From Linyphia triangularis (Eukaryota; Arthropoda; Arachnida; Araneae; Linyphiidae): a stretch of DNA of 64,000 bases. The notes below the pieces were generated by a model that was not told the origin of the DNA, did no database searches, and saw only the letters and a list, made by a program, of their open reading frames with translations. A program made the translations under genes and the position numbers. Positions 50,101 to 60,157 of the stretch are shown here, one piece after another. The first letter of the stretch is position 1. Each line of letters opens with the position of its first letter. The stretch lies in contig OZ021732.1 in assembly GCA_963978545.1 (NCBI GenBank), positions 24,066,688 through 24,130,687 of the forward strand, given 5' to 3'.

Positions 50101-53100
50101 AGAAATAATGTTAGTACTCCTTTTATAGAAATACTAATTTTTTAACAAAAATATTTATTTTTGAATATTTTTAATTAGTAATAAATGTTTTTGAAATGCA
50201 TAGAATAGTGTTTTCCTGTGTTATACCACCCTTTCACTACACATTGCAAACAATTGCCTTTCCGATATATAACAAAAAATTATGAAAAATAGTTATTTTT
50301 GTATTTTCTCCCAACTTTGAGATGAATGCGTGAACGGAAAATATTAAAAAAAAAAAAAAAAAAAATGTCAGTTTTTCTTATCAAGATATATAACAATGTT
50401 TTTCACCTCATGCGTTTAAAAAATAAAAAATAATTTTTTTTCGAACCACCCTAATACATATACATTAGGAATTGCAAAATTTGACTCAAGTCAGCGTTTT
50501 TGTGTTAAAATATTCCCGAATTCATTACCTTTAAAATGATACCATTTTCTTTTGGAGACTCAAATTACTTTTTAACTCACAGTAGGTTTTGTGAACCTGT
50601 TTTGTATCACGCTCATAAGGGCAGTAAACTTTAAAAGCGTTTTCTGAAGAATGACATTTTGGGTGTTATATCACTTCCCTCCAACAGCCATAACTTCATA
50701 ATAAATGGTCCGATTTACAAAATTCTAATTTTGTTTTGTAGACAATAGTTGTGAATGTGTTTCCTATTGAGAATCTAATATATATTGTTATAAACACAAC
50801 TTTTATGCATATTTTAATCTTAATTTTTGTTAAAAACTATGTATTTTTTTTAACTTTTCATTTAAAAACTTATAATTAAATAAATATTGAAGCCAAATTC
50901 AAAATTCTACATAAGAACATGCGTCAATATAATATCTTTTATTGGCAATAAAAATCGTACCTCTAATTTAATTAAAAGTTTATGTATGTCTGTTTTAATA
51001 ACGTCCTAATTAGTCATTTTAATTGCAATTAGCCAATTAAAAAATTAACATAAAAAAGTTCACATACAAAAATGCCTTATTTTTAGTTCTGATATACTGC
51101 CAAAAAGTTTGAAATTATAACATAAAAAATAAAGAAAATTATGTCAATTGTATATGTATACCTTTATAGAAATAAAATTTAATACACAAAAACATAATTA
51201 CCTGCAATATAAAATCATCACTTTGAGAGAGCCATAAATCTACTCCTCTAAGTGGTTCATAATTGTACGGGCCAATTCTTAACATACCAAGATGGCAGTC
51301 ATATACATCAAGCATCTGCAAGTTAATATAAAATATATAACCGACTTCAACTATGAAAACTATTGACATATTTTAAAATCAAAAAGATAAAACTGAAAAA
51401 TCATGAGTAACTTCAGTTGGTTGTTTGGTGTATGCGGATAAAATGTATTATCGTGGAAATACACTCAACTTCTCCAAAATAACGTCAGAGACGTTTTAAT
51501 CAAATACAAACTTACTTCAATTTAACAAGCTCGAGTACTAAACTTTATACGGTGATGATTGACAGTAGTAATAATACAGACAGATATAAATTAGCACAAT
51601 TGTTCTATCCAGTGAAATTACTTTTTACAACAGGGTTCTCAGCTTGAGCCGTTGGAATGTTAACAGAACCGCCAATGTTGATTTATACATTCAACAAACA
51701 TCTCTTTGTGCACATTAAAAGCTAATCAGACCAGGACCAACAGCTTAAAGTGGATTTTGAACCACCACAAGGAACATCCATGCCTAATCCACTGTCCAAA
51801 TTCGGAACCTTTGGCATGCGAAGCCAGAGAGCACTAACCCACAGTCATCAAGTGGGCAAAATCTGGCAGTATAACTAGTTAATACAAGTGCCCTTTTCTT
51901 AATATCTTCTGAATGAGTCATTTGAAGCTTTAAATAGTTCATCAATAAATATACACAATGTTTAATTTAAAATTTCTTTTCTATTGGATTAAAATAAGAG
52001 CTAAATGGATTTTTGTTATTACATGGCCTGAATCTAAACAAACATTTTGCTTCTTTAGGGTCAGAATAAACAAACAAAATAACATTCTAATCATACAAAA
52101 ATAATAAAAATAATACACCATCCTAGAGATGCAAAAAATGAATGAGTAATTAATTTTGTAAGGAAAACAATTAACAAGTACTTTCCCTAATGAAGAGAGA
52201 AAATATTTCAGTCTACGATCCAATAAAGGCGTTAGGTAGCTTCAATTTACTTTAAAAAATGCGAACACAAAGAGTATATTGTAATCAATTAAATTAGAAA
52301 AGGGGAAAGCATACTTCATAACATCCAGTAAAATATCTGGCACAACGGAGTGGAAAATCAGGACCTTTATCTGGAAATGTAGCAGGAAATATTTCTCCAC
52401 TTTTTGTATTAAAGCCTGAAATAATAAAATAAACAAATGATTTTTTAAAACTATTTTAGAGAAAAAAGGGACTAATAAATTAATTTTGGTAATGATTCTA
52501 AATTTAACAATTATTTAACCCACTGACAGTCAAGGAAATGGGCAAAATTCTACAGTTGTTTTCCCTGCAATAATTTTTAAATTATATTCCTAATTCAAAT
52601 AAATAATTTTTTGAAATTATTTTTTATTCATTTGTTGTAAATATGTTATAAAATATCATCCTAATAAAAATATTTTATTTTAATTTTTATTTATACATTT
52701 AAAAATGTTGTGCATTACTGGAAAAACTGAGGATTAAATGATGCATATATACATGCATCACCGCCAGTGGGTTAAACAAAATACGCTATACTAAAATATA
52801 GAAAAAATTTATTTTAACCTTCTTACACTGAAAGATAACCAAGACAAAGAGACACATACCTTCTATTTAAAGTACTTAAGAGGATAATCAGAAATATTGG
52901 AATTGATTGAAGAAGAACAATCATCATCAGTAAATTTAAAACATAACACAACCAATTAACCCCAAATATGTTTTGTAAAATTACTCTATTTGGTGGAATT
53001 TTTATAATTATAAACTATGCATGTAGTCATTATAAAAAGTTTTACAAATTATTGCTTAAGTATATGGCATAAAAAACATTTCTTTAACATAAATAAATAC

Positions 53101-56100
53101 ATTATTTTACCTTTGATTTAATAGTAATACTTTTTCTTACCTATGCCATAAATCACAGGCCAGTTAATATTTCCTCGTAAAGAGTTATTCAATTCTGAAA
53201 TAAAATTGTTTATAAATACTAAGGAGCTCAAGGTAATATATAAATTTCAACTTCACTAAATAATAAATTGACTTTTTATGAAAACTTAACATTCAATGTT
53301 ACAGGAACTATCTATGTAAATATACAAGTTAGAGTTTGAAATAACTTATAAATCATTGTTTTATTTTTATTGGGTCAGAGAAATATATATTTTATATAAA
53401 AATCTTGAGGTGCTTACCACAGATACAAGCTGTTACTAAGTGTATGCTCAGAGGCTGCTTATGGAAAGCATCTGAAATTTATAAAAAAAAAAATTAAAAA
53501 AAAAAATCAATTAACTTAATAGGCAAAAAAAAAAATAAAAAAAAATTGTCAGATTTTTACAATCAAGGTGTTATTTAAAAGGGCTTAAAGTGAAAATTTA
53601 TTTTCATTATACAGTTCAATAATATATTTCACAATTGCGCTATTGAACATACCTCTACTACAACAATATTTTTGAATTATCTGAGTGACAACATCAAACA
53701 GGATTTGTGTTGCTAACAATTTTCAGTCCTAACTCGCATTTTTTAGATGTTAACTACTCAATGAACAAAAATCATTTGAATATACTCAACTGATTATAAC
53801 AATTCAATGAACTAAAATCGATATATTAAATTAATGTTCTTGCTGGGAGATTAAAAATCATTTAGACCAACTTCCGACTGAAGGGTTTACGTTTTTGCCA
53901 GAATTGTCAGTTATAATAAAAGATATTATACATATGAAATTACAAAATCACAGTTTTTGAGACACAGATATTCCTTATGTTAAGTGTCCTTATGTAATAT
54001 TAAGATATTTTTTAACTACTGGTACTATTTCTGGCAAATTAATAGGATATACTTTCAAAATTTGTGTTCAAAGAAGATTATCACACATTCATTACTTTTG
54101 AATATTTTGTCTAAAAATGATGTGTGAAAAAACTATAATTTCAGGAATACAGGGGTCAAAGTGACAAAATAAGAATATATAGGATTTTTTCAAAAAAAAT
54201 ATAGGACAATATAAAACATCAAATAACTGCACACAGTTGCTACTGAACTTCAAAATTAACTCGTTATACATATATATACTCGTTATACATATATATACTC
54301 TTTATATTGAATTTAAGAGAATAGAAAACACGCCTTTAAAAAAAAGAAATCGCCTGATCCTGAATAAGTGATCCGTTATTGCCTCAATATTCCATCCCTA
54401 AATCAAGTTTTATTAATTACATTATTTGCAATCATGAGTCTTTTGCTTCCAGCATTTTTAACTGTTCCAATTTCTTTAAGTATTTTCTTTTTATCAATGT
54501 TTGCAGTCTTTTGTTGATTCAGATTTACTGTTCAGTGTCGGCTGGATTGGCGGCGAAAAGTGGAAGATTTATCGCTGAATGTGGCGAACCTGGCACTTGG
54601 TTTTAAAGCAACCCTAGTGATCGTTTGGATTTGACAACACAACGTATTGACGTAATTTTCAATTTTGGCGACTTTTATGAAAAAATCGTGGCTAATATTC
54701 CGAATCCGGTACGAATTCTGCGCCAAGGCGATTTTCGCCAAAAAATGGCAGCCCTGCCATTTTTTAAGAGCAAGATAACTAACTGCCTATGGTTGCCATA
54801 ATTTGGAGCGGTTTGATGTAAACAATTCGGGGCGCAGAATCCGTACAGGATTCGGAATAAAAAAATCGCCATCCGACATCATACAGTAAATCTTAACCCT
54901 TTTGTTTCCTTCATCAAATATTGACGGAGCACTCAAAACGTTCTTTAGTAGTCCTGCAAGTTAATCCCAAGTTGTTTTTATCCGTTTTTCCCGCAGCAGA
55001 GTTTTGTTGTTGCATCTCTCTCTGCATTATGGCCAACTAATTTATTACGTTGGAGGAGAAATCAGATCAGAAATTCAAGACCGATTGCTTTTTGTTTTGT
55101 TTTGAAACCACCGACTGTCTATTTCTGCCACTTATAAAGTGCTTAACACAGCCAAATACGTCTCGTAATTTTGAGCATCTAGAAGAATACGAGATCGAAA
55201 TCTTCTATGTTATGGAAATGTTCACATGTTTACAACTCCCGCCGGTCCAGTAGAGTTGAGTTGTATGTTATGCAGCATGTGACGTCACAAGAGATAAAAC
55301 GCCGCGCCGCCGCTACAAACATCGTTTTTGTCAGGTCTTTTTCACCTACGATTGCGACAAAGAATCCGAAATATTAAAAAATGGCAACAAACGGCAAAGT
55401 TATTACGAATTCGAAGAAAATATAGATCGAATCAATGTAGAAATATAGGATATATAGGACAATTGTAAAATATAGGACAATATAGGACGTTTTTATCGAT
55501 TTTTTAAAAAATATAGGATTTATAGGACATATAGGACGTCTGCGACCCCTGGGAATATCAGGGATGAGTTTGGTAAAAAATCAAAAAGCTGAAAACAAAA
55601 CTCCAAACGTTTTATTAGTAAAACACATTTTAAGCTATACTTAAAAAAATTATGGTTTTCCATGTGTGTTTATAACACTGCACCTTCTCTGTTTGTCAGT
55701 GAGAAAAATGGTTCAAAATAGAGGCACCTAGATGTAGGGATACACTTTGTGCTGACATCAAGCATGGTAAAGCTTCAAAAAAAAAAAAAAAAAAAATCCT
55801 TTTAAAGCGATGCAATAAGGCAAAAACTTAAAATGTTCAACAAGTCAAACAACTTAAAGCAACTATACCATATTGATAAACAGGCCGAATATAATTAAAC
55901 CTAGTTTTCTAAATTTGTAAGCAACATTTTAAGTACTAAAATCTTTATATTTAAATTTTTATTCCTACCGTTCAGCTTGTTCAATAAAATAAAAAGCAAC
56001 AAACAATTGTACATACAATTGCAGTTAAAATAACAACTTTAAACACAGCTTCTTTAGAAATTTTTTAATTAGGACTAATTTTCAGAATATTTTTATATCA

Positions 56101-59100
56101 TTTTTATACAAAATGATATAAAAATTTTAGTATAGATTCACATGAAACGGCGAAATCGATCCTTAAACAGGCACTAATCACGGATATAGCGGCTATCGCA
56201 TTTACGGAAGTCTAGGCGAATGGCTACAAAACGGTGTTGAAAATCTCGGTAATAGCCGTTATTGTATCAGAGTAAACCTCGGCGAAAATGACCATCACTC
56301 TAACGAAAGCAACAGCGCTTGCAATACCGGCGAAAATCTAAATATCAGCCGAAATGAAAATCGCAACAACGTGAGTATCGGCGATAGTGTCCACGATATC
56401 TGCACAAATTTCGGTAATATCGACATTTTCTTGGTAATACTAGAACAAATTTCGGTAATATCGGATGTTATCAAAGTATGGCATTCTACGAAAAAACAAC
56501 TCTTACGCCAATTGAAATATCAAAGTTAGAACCTAATATACCAGAGCAACTATCAACAATAACGCTATTGTATGGATGGAACACTCGACGAAAATTACCA
56601 TCACAAAATCTCGGCGATAGCGCAATTCTTCATGGTAATACCAACATTCTTTCGGTAACAGCGATGCTAATTTTAGATTTTACAACAGGGTAGCGCACTC
56701 AACGAAAATGACCATCACATAACGTATATCAGCGTTAGCGCCGAAGATACCGGAACAATTCTCAGCAATAACGCTGTTATATCGGCGTAATACTCCGGGA
56801 AAATGGTCACCACAGCAACCTAAATCAAAGCGATAACGCATGTCCTAGCCACACAAATCTCGGCAGTAGCGGACATTACATCAGCGTAAAGCTTAACGAA
56901 AACAAGTAACACATACTAATGTAAATAAACAATAGTTCCGTGGATGTCAGACTTCAAAGCAAGAGCATTATTAGTATACGTTAATCGCGTGAAATCGTAA
57001 GAAGGAATTTACATTTTGACCAGAGAAAAAAAATGACACAAAAGGTTCAAATCTCGACGCAGTTGGAAGTATACAAAATGCGAGTTTGAGCGCCAATCTG
57101 ACTAAAATAATGAATGCATTTCAGTGGATTTTTGTACTTGGAGCTGGAATACAGCAGGAATGTGTTGCGACCCCTGAGCGATAAGTTGCCCGATCTTTCG
57201 GAAGTGAAGCTTCTTCGAGATTCAGCCTTAGAAAAAAAGTTATTTTTCCGTGGGATAGAAAAATCGGGAAAACACGGATTTTTTTCAGGAATTAGAAAAG
57301 CGGAACTTTCATTGAAAAAGCGGAATTCTTCTTTTTCTAAAAAATTAAAAAAGCGGAATACCGCCACATGGCGGAAGAAACTCATCCCTGGAATATATAA
57401 GACTTTGCTAAAAGATAATTTTTGAGAATGCAATCCTTTCAGTTTTAAAATATTCATTTAGTACTGCAGAACATGTTTTAAAAACTTTACATGGAGTTGA
57501 AACTAGGGATGGAACGGATATCCGGCAAATATCCGATATCCGGCATATCCGGTTGATTTTTCAATATCCGAAACCCCGTCGGATATCCGATTTGAAATAC
57601 CGGACATCCGATAATTTCATTCGGATATCCGGCTATATATCCGGCCACCACGTATCCACAAGAAATAATTTTTTGCAAACAATAATGATCTTTTTCGGAC
57701 AAAGGGGACACCGCATCCTACGTTTTTTTTTTTTTTTATAATTTTTTTTTTCTTGGACATAAATTGCAGTCAAGTTAGAAAACGAAAAAGTTCCTTCGTG
57801 AGAACTATGCTTTCGCATATCCCTAACTTAAGGGATGAGCTAGAAGATGCAGCTGCATTTAGTTTCAATTCACAGAAAGAGGCGCCGTATTATTGGCGCC
57901 GAGTTGATAAGCATAAACCATTCCTCCAATCTTTTTCCATACACATCTTTCATACGTGTTTTTCAATATGTTCTTTTCATTCCAAGTTTATGATCTGATT
58001 AATTCCAGATGCTATATTTGAATGCTTCTCCGTAAAACACGAACCGAAATACTAATAAATAGTACTTTTTTCCCATAACATAAGTTACTTGTTAAGAGTT
58101 TTAGTTATTCTCACTTCCTCCTTTTTTTCTGACATTTGCTAGCGAGTAAAAAGCAATAAATAGCCAATGCGCACTCCTCAATGCTTTTTTTTATTTTTTG
58201 TTCTATCGACGATAATACCCTACCCCTTTATGCTGTGAATGGTATGGTCTAATTTCTGATTTTTCATTGGCAGAAGTTGAAAGCTGGTATATTTTTTCTG
58301 ACGTAAAATGAAGTATTGTAATTTTTAGGTCTTTAACGCAGCGCTACAATGTGGAATTATATTTAGCTCTCTAGAATGTCTTGAATCATAGTTTTCTCCA
58401 ATTAAAATCCAATTTATAATTTTTATTAATGACTCATTTAAAATCACCCATTTGGAAGTATTTTAAAATTAATGGAAAGGACGAAAGCAAAGCCCTATGT
58501 GTTACTTGCTCCACAGAATAGCTTAAAAAATATATTGTGCGCTGCAAAAGCCCAAAATCCTTTTCCATAAAACCCTTATGGAACTATTTAATGAGTGTGC
58601 ATAAGGAAATTCACCGAAGCTTAAAAGACTCACTAAATGCCTCAAATATTGATGAACAAGAAAAAACAATTCATAAAAACAAGAAATGCACGCAGACAAT
58701 ATTGGAATCGACATTATTTGTACCAAAATTGTGTAGTTTAGATGATCCTAAAGCAAAAGCCTTAACCACAAAAATATGTAAGTACTAATTTTGTTTGTTT
58801 ATATTAAATATATATTTTAAATATGGTATAACATAATGTTGATGAATTTTGGGTTCGAAATTTTTTAAGTTTATATTTAAAGACGGATATATATCGTATA
58901 ACTATCGTTTTTAGTATATAGACCGAATATCCGGCCGGATATCCGTTTCGGATATCCGTATCGGGTAGACATGGTACCCCGGATATCCGAAATCCGGTAT
59001 CCGGCAAAACTCACATCCGTTCCATCCCTAGTACTAAGTGATACAGCATTGCATATTTTCCCATTGACCAATTAGCTTTACAAAATTTTTGCCAAGTAAC

Positions 59101-59831
59101 AGTGTTTGGCCAAACGGTAATAAAAAAACAACTGTGGATATACATAACACTTAAATTCATATTTAGGCAGATTACTTATTATGAATGCTTTTAAGTCTGC
59201 CTAGTTAATACACAAAATTTTGTTTGATTTCACAATTGACTGAATTAAACACAAATACTGTACTGACCAGGGGTTGGTAATTGTTAGCGAGGAGGGGGCA
59301 ATCTTAAATTAATTAATAAGTACTAGTAATCTTAAATTCATTTATTTATTATGGATATAACCAACAAAATCAATTTAAGCAAGCAATACACATTTAGACA
59401 AACTTTCACTTACACAACAGCTGTATAGCAAGTTCTTCAGAATAATGCCTAGGATCTAGAAAGCCTCCAATCATATGAAGTTCTAACCTAAAATTAAATT
59501 TTAGAAAGTAAATAAAACAGAAAAAATTATACCTTAAAAAATAGTTTTGTGACCATGTATGGATTACTGGGAGTTAGACTTAAAATACTAAGAAATTAAA
59601 AAAATTGTCTTAATCTATGCCAATATTTTATACACTCATCATCGTGAATCGGTAGCATTTATTTGGATCATTCTATGAATTGACTAATTAAAAAATAAAT
59701 TAAAACAAAAGTTTTTACGTGCCTTCCATCAGGAACATTCATAGATAGATCCTGAACATGTCTGACAACATTGATTACACCTTGTTCCAGGCCTGAACCA
59801 TCAAAATGAGCCAAACATGATATACCTGAAC
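44151..59831 (-). CDS. NTAN1: Protein N-terminal asparagine amidohydrolase, 3' part of gene (7 exons)
   Basis: NTAN1 deamidates N-terminal asparagine to aspartate, feeding substrates into the arginylation/N-degron degradation route. The minus-strand exons are 59723-59831, 59414-59487, 53418-53471, 53141-53194, 52315-52415, 51202-51315 and 44151-44321 (stop TGA at 44153-44151). They encode about 225 residues, matching human NTAN1 from about residue 84 to the end. Matching blocks include SCLAHFDGSG, RLELHMIGGF, SIHLVTACICELN, NWPVIYGI, GEIFPATFPDKGP, LRIGPYNYEPL and HLSTSPEVEPASFV. Phases join cleanly. The first donor in the window reads GGAAG|gcacgt, a GC donor. The catalytic cysteine (Cys75 in mammals) lies in an earlier exon not found up to 64000. 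The introns are long and full of transposons. Confidence 0.93.
46631..46877. repeat. 247-bp near-perfect hairpin (foldback MITE)
   Basis: The two arms of about 110 bases are inverted copies. About the first 63 bases are identical, then come one mismatch and about 20 further matching bases, with the inner part near 80% alike. The outer ends are CTATACTAAAC and GTTTAGTATAG. A loop of about 30 bases separates the arms. It lies within the larger element at 45552-48349. A TA target duplication (Tc1/mariner style) is possible but cannot be separated from the palindrome. Confidence 0.9.
47340..47590 (+). pseudogene. Degenerate protein-like segment inside DNA transposon
   Basis: The GC content is clearly higher than in the surroundings. 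One frame reads GRGQGFGQFGSAAE then KRSKTSYSQIGQLARY before a stop, and another frame continues RDFYEKAHEETCIIQ and CEASRDRCPHPHGEYEKGN. This looks like a former transposon-encoded protein broken by a frameshift and a stop. I do not recognise the family. Confidence 0.4.
48602..49002. mobile_element. CAGGG-ended non-autonomous transposon, 401 bp, TSD CTCCT
   Basis: The termini are CAGGGTTCTCAC and GTGGGAACCCTG, flanked by CTCCT at 48597-48601 and 49003-49007. The interior repeats motifs such as AAGGACCT and AAGGACTTT. There is no coding capacity. It lies 253 bases to the right of the previous element. Confidence 0.75.
51716..51858 (-). mobile_element. tRNA-derived SINE, diverged copy
   Basis: The minus strand begins GCCCACTTGATGACTGTGGG and continues TTAGTGCTC, then GGCATGGATGTTCCTTGTGG and GATTAGCTTTTAATGTGCAC. 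This matches the head of the composite element at 37936-37790. The B box is damaged by substitutions. No clear target duplication was seen. It lies between NTAN1 exons. Confidence 0.7.
54150..55551. mobile_element. CAGGGGTC-ended DNA transposon, 1.4 kb, TSD GGAATA
   Basis: The termini are CAGGGGTCAAAG and GCGACCCCTG (inverse CAGGGGTCGC), flanked by the exact repeat GGAATA at 54144-54149 and 55552-55557. The subterminal regions repeat ATATAGGAC many times. Inside is a 28-bp inverted repeat (54697-54724 with 54831-54858). No intact coding region was seen. Confidence 0.8.
54697..54858. repeat. Inverted repeat inside transposon
   Basis: Arms at 54697-54724 and 54831-54858 are inverse copies over 28 bases with two mismatches (ATTCCGAATCCGGTACGAAT in the left arm). 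The sequence between contains TGGCAGCCCTG, which matches the end of the element at 45552-48349. It may be the remnant of a nested insertion. Confidence 0.7.
55559..57390. mobile_element. CAGGGATGAG-ended DNA transposon, 1.8 kb, TSD GAATAT
   Basis: The termini are CAGGGATGAGTTT and AAACTCATCCCTG, flanked by GAATAT at 55553-55558 and 57391-57396. Its left target duplication overlaps the right target duplication of the neighbouring element (55552-55557), so it jumped into the edge of that insertion. The right subterminal region repeats AAAAGCGGAA. The interior is dominated by a degenerate tandem repeat (56145-56910). No transposase was seen. Confidence 0.8.
56145..56910. repeat. Degenerate minisatellite with CGGCGAAAATGACCATCAC-type motif
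   Basis: The motif GCGAAAATGACCATCAC and companions such as ATCTCGGCGATAGCG and ATATCGGCGTAA recur at irregular intervals of roughly 70-130 bases (for example near 56282, 56588, 56706 and 56799). A shorter related stretch is inside the element at 45552-48349 (47775-48080). CG dinucleotides are much more frequent here than in flanking DNA. Confidence 0.7.
57504..59030. mobile_element. TAGGGATGGAAC-ended hAT-type element, 1.5 kb
   Basis: The termini are TAGGGATGGAACGGAT and ATCCGTTCCATCCCTA. Both ends carry many copies of the palindromic core GGATATCCGG. The interior encodes a broken BED-finger protein (58429-58788), supporting a hAT origin. No convincing target duplication was found, so the ends may have decayed. 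It lies in an NTAN1 intron. Confidence 0.75.
58429..58788 (+). pseudogene. BED zinc finger / hAT transposase N-terminal fragment, broken
   Basis: From an ATG at 58429 the frame reads SPIWKYFKINGKDESKALCVTC (22 residues; the key residues are the aromatic pair and the C-x2-C), then stops at TAG. After a frame change it resumes with KPLWNYLMSVHKEIH and then LDDPKAKALTTKI, both typical of arthropod hAT proteins. The second half of the finger has Tyr where a His is usual (LWNHL). The catalytic hAT core is missing. It is a decayed remnant. Confidence 0.7.
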
Positions 59832-60157
59832 CTAAGAAAAGATCAATACATAAAAATATTAACCAAGAAAAAAAGTCTTTCTATAATAGCCTTATTTATA
59901 AAAAGGAAAGAAAGGTTAAGAATGCATCAGAAGAATAAGTTAAAAAACAATAAATAACGTTAAAAAAAACGCAGGGTCTTTGCATACACAAAGCAGATGT
60001 GCATACTATTTTATACAAGTGGGTATTTGAGGCTATTTTGTCCACATACTGTTTGTTTTCAAGCAGTGAATACTGTACATAGATAGCGCTGTTTAAAAGT
60101 ATTTACTTATTTTTATAATGCTATTCTATTATTTAAATTTAAGTATAAAATTTTAAA

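Larger units (their letters stand above)
44985..50460. mobile_element. Large inverted-repeat element interrupted by later insertions
   Basis: The left arm (about 44985-45372) and right arm (about 50105-50460) are inverted copies of about 350-390 bases with moderate divergence. They share, for example, the block reading AGTGAAAGGGTGGTATAACA and CATGAGGTG. Between them lie the elements at 45552-48349 and 48602-49002, each with its own target duplication. The original element was therefore about 2.3 kb before those insertions. The exact outer ends and a target duplication are unclear, and no transposase is recognised. Confidence 0.6.

Noticed and set aside
57114..57425. 103-codon plus-strand and overlapping 136-codon minus-strand frames
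   Set aside because: Both run across the end of a transposon (57390) and are made largely of its repeated AAAAGCGGAA motif.
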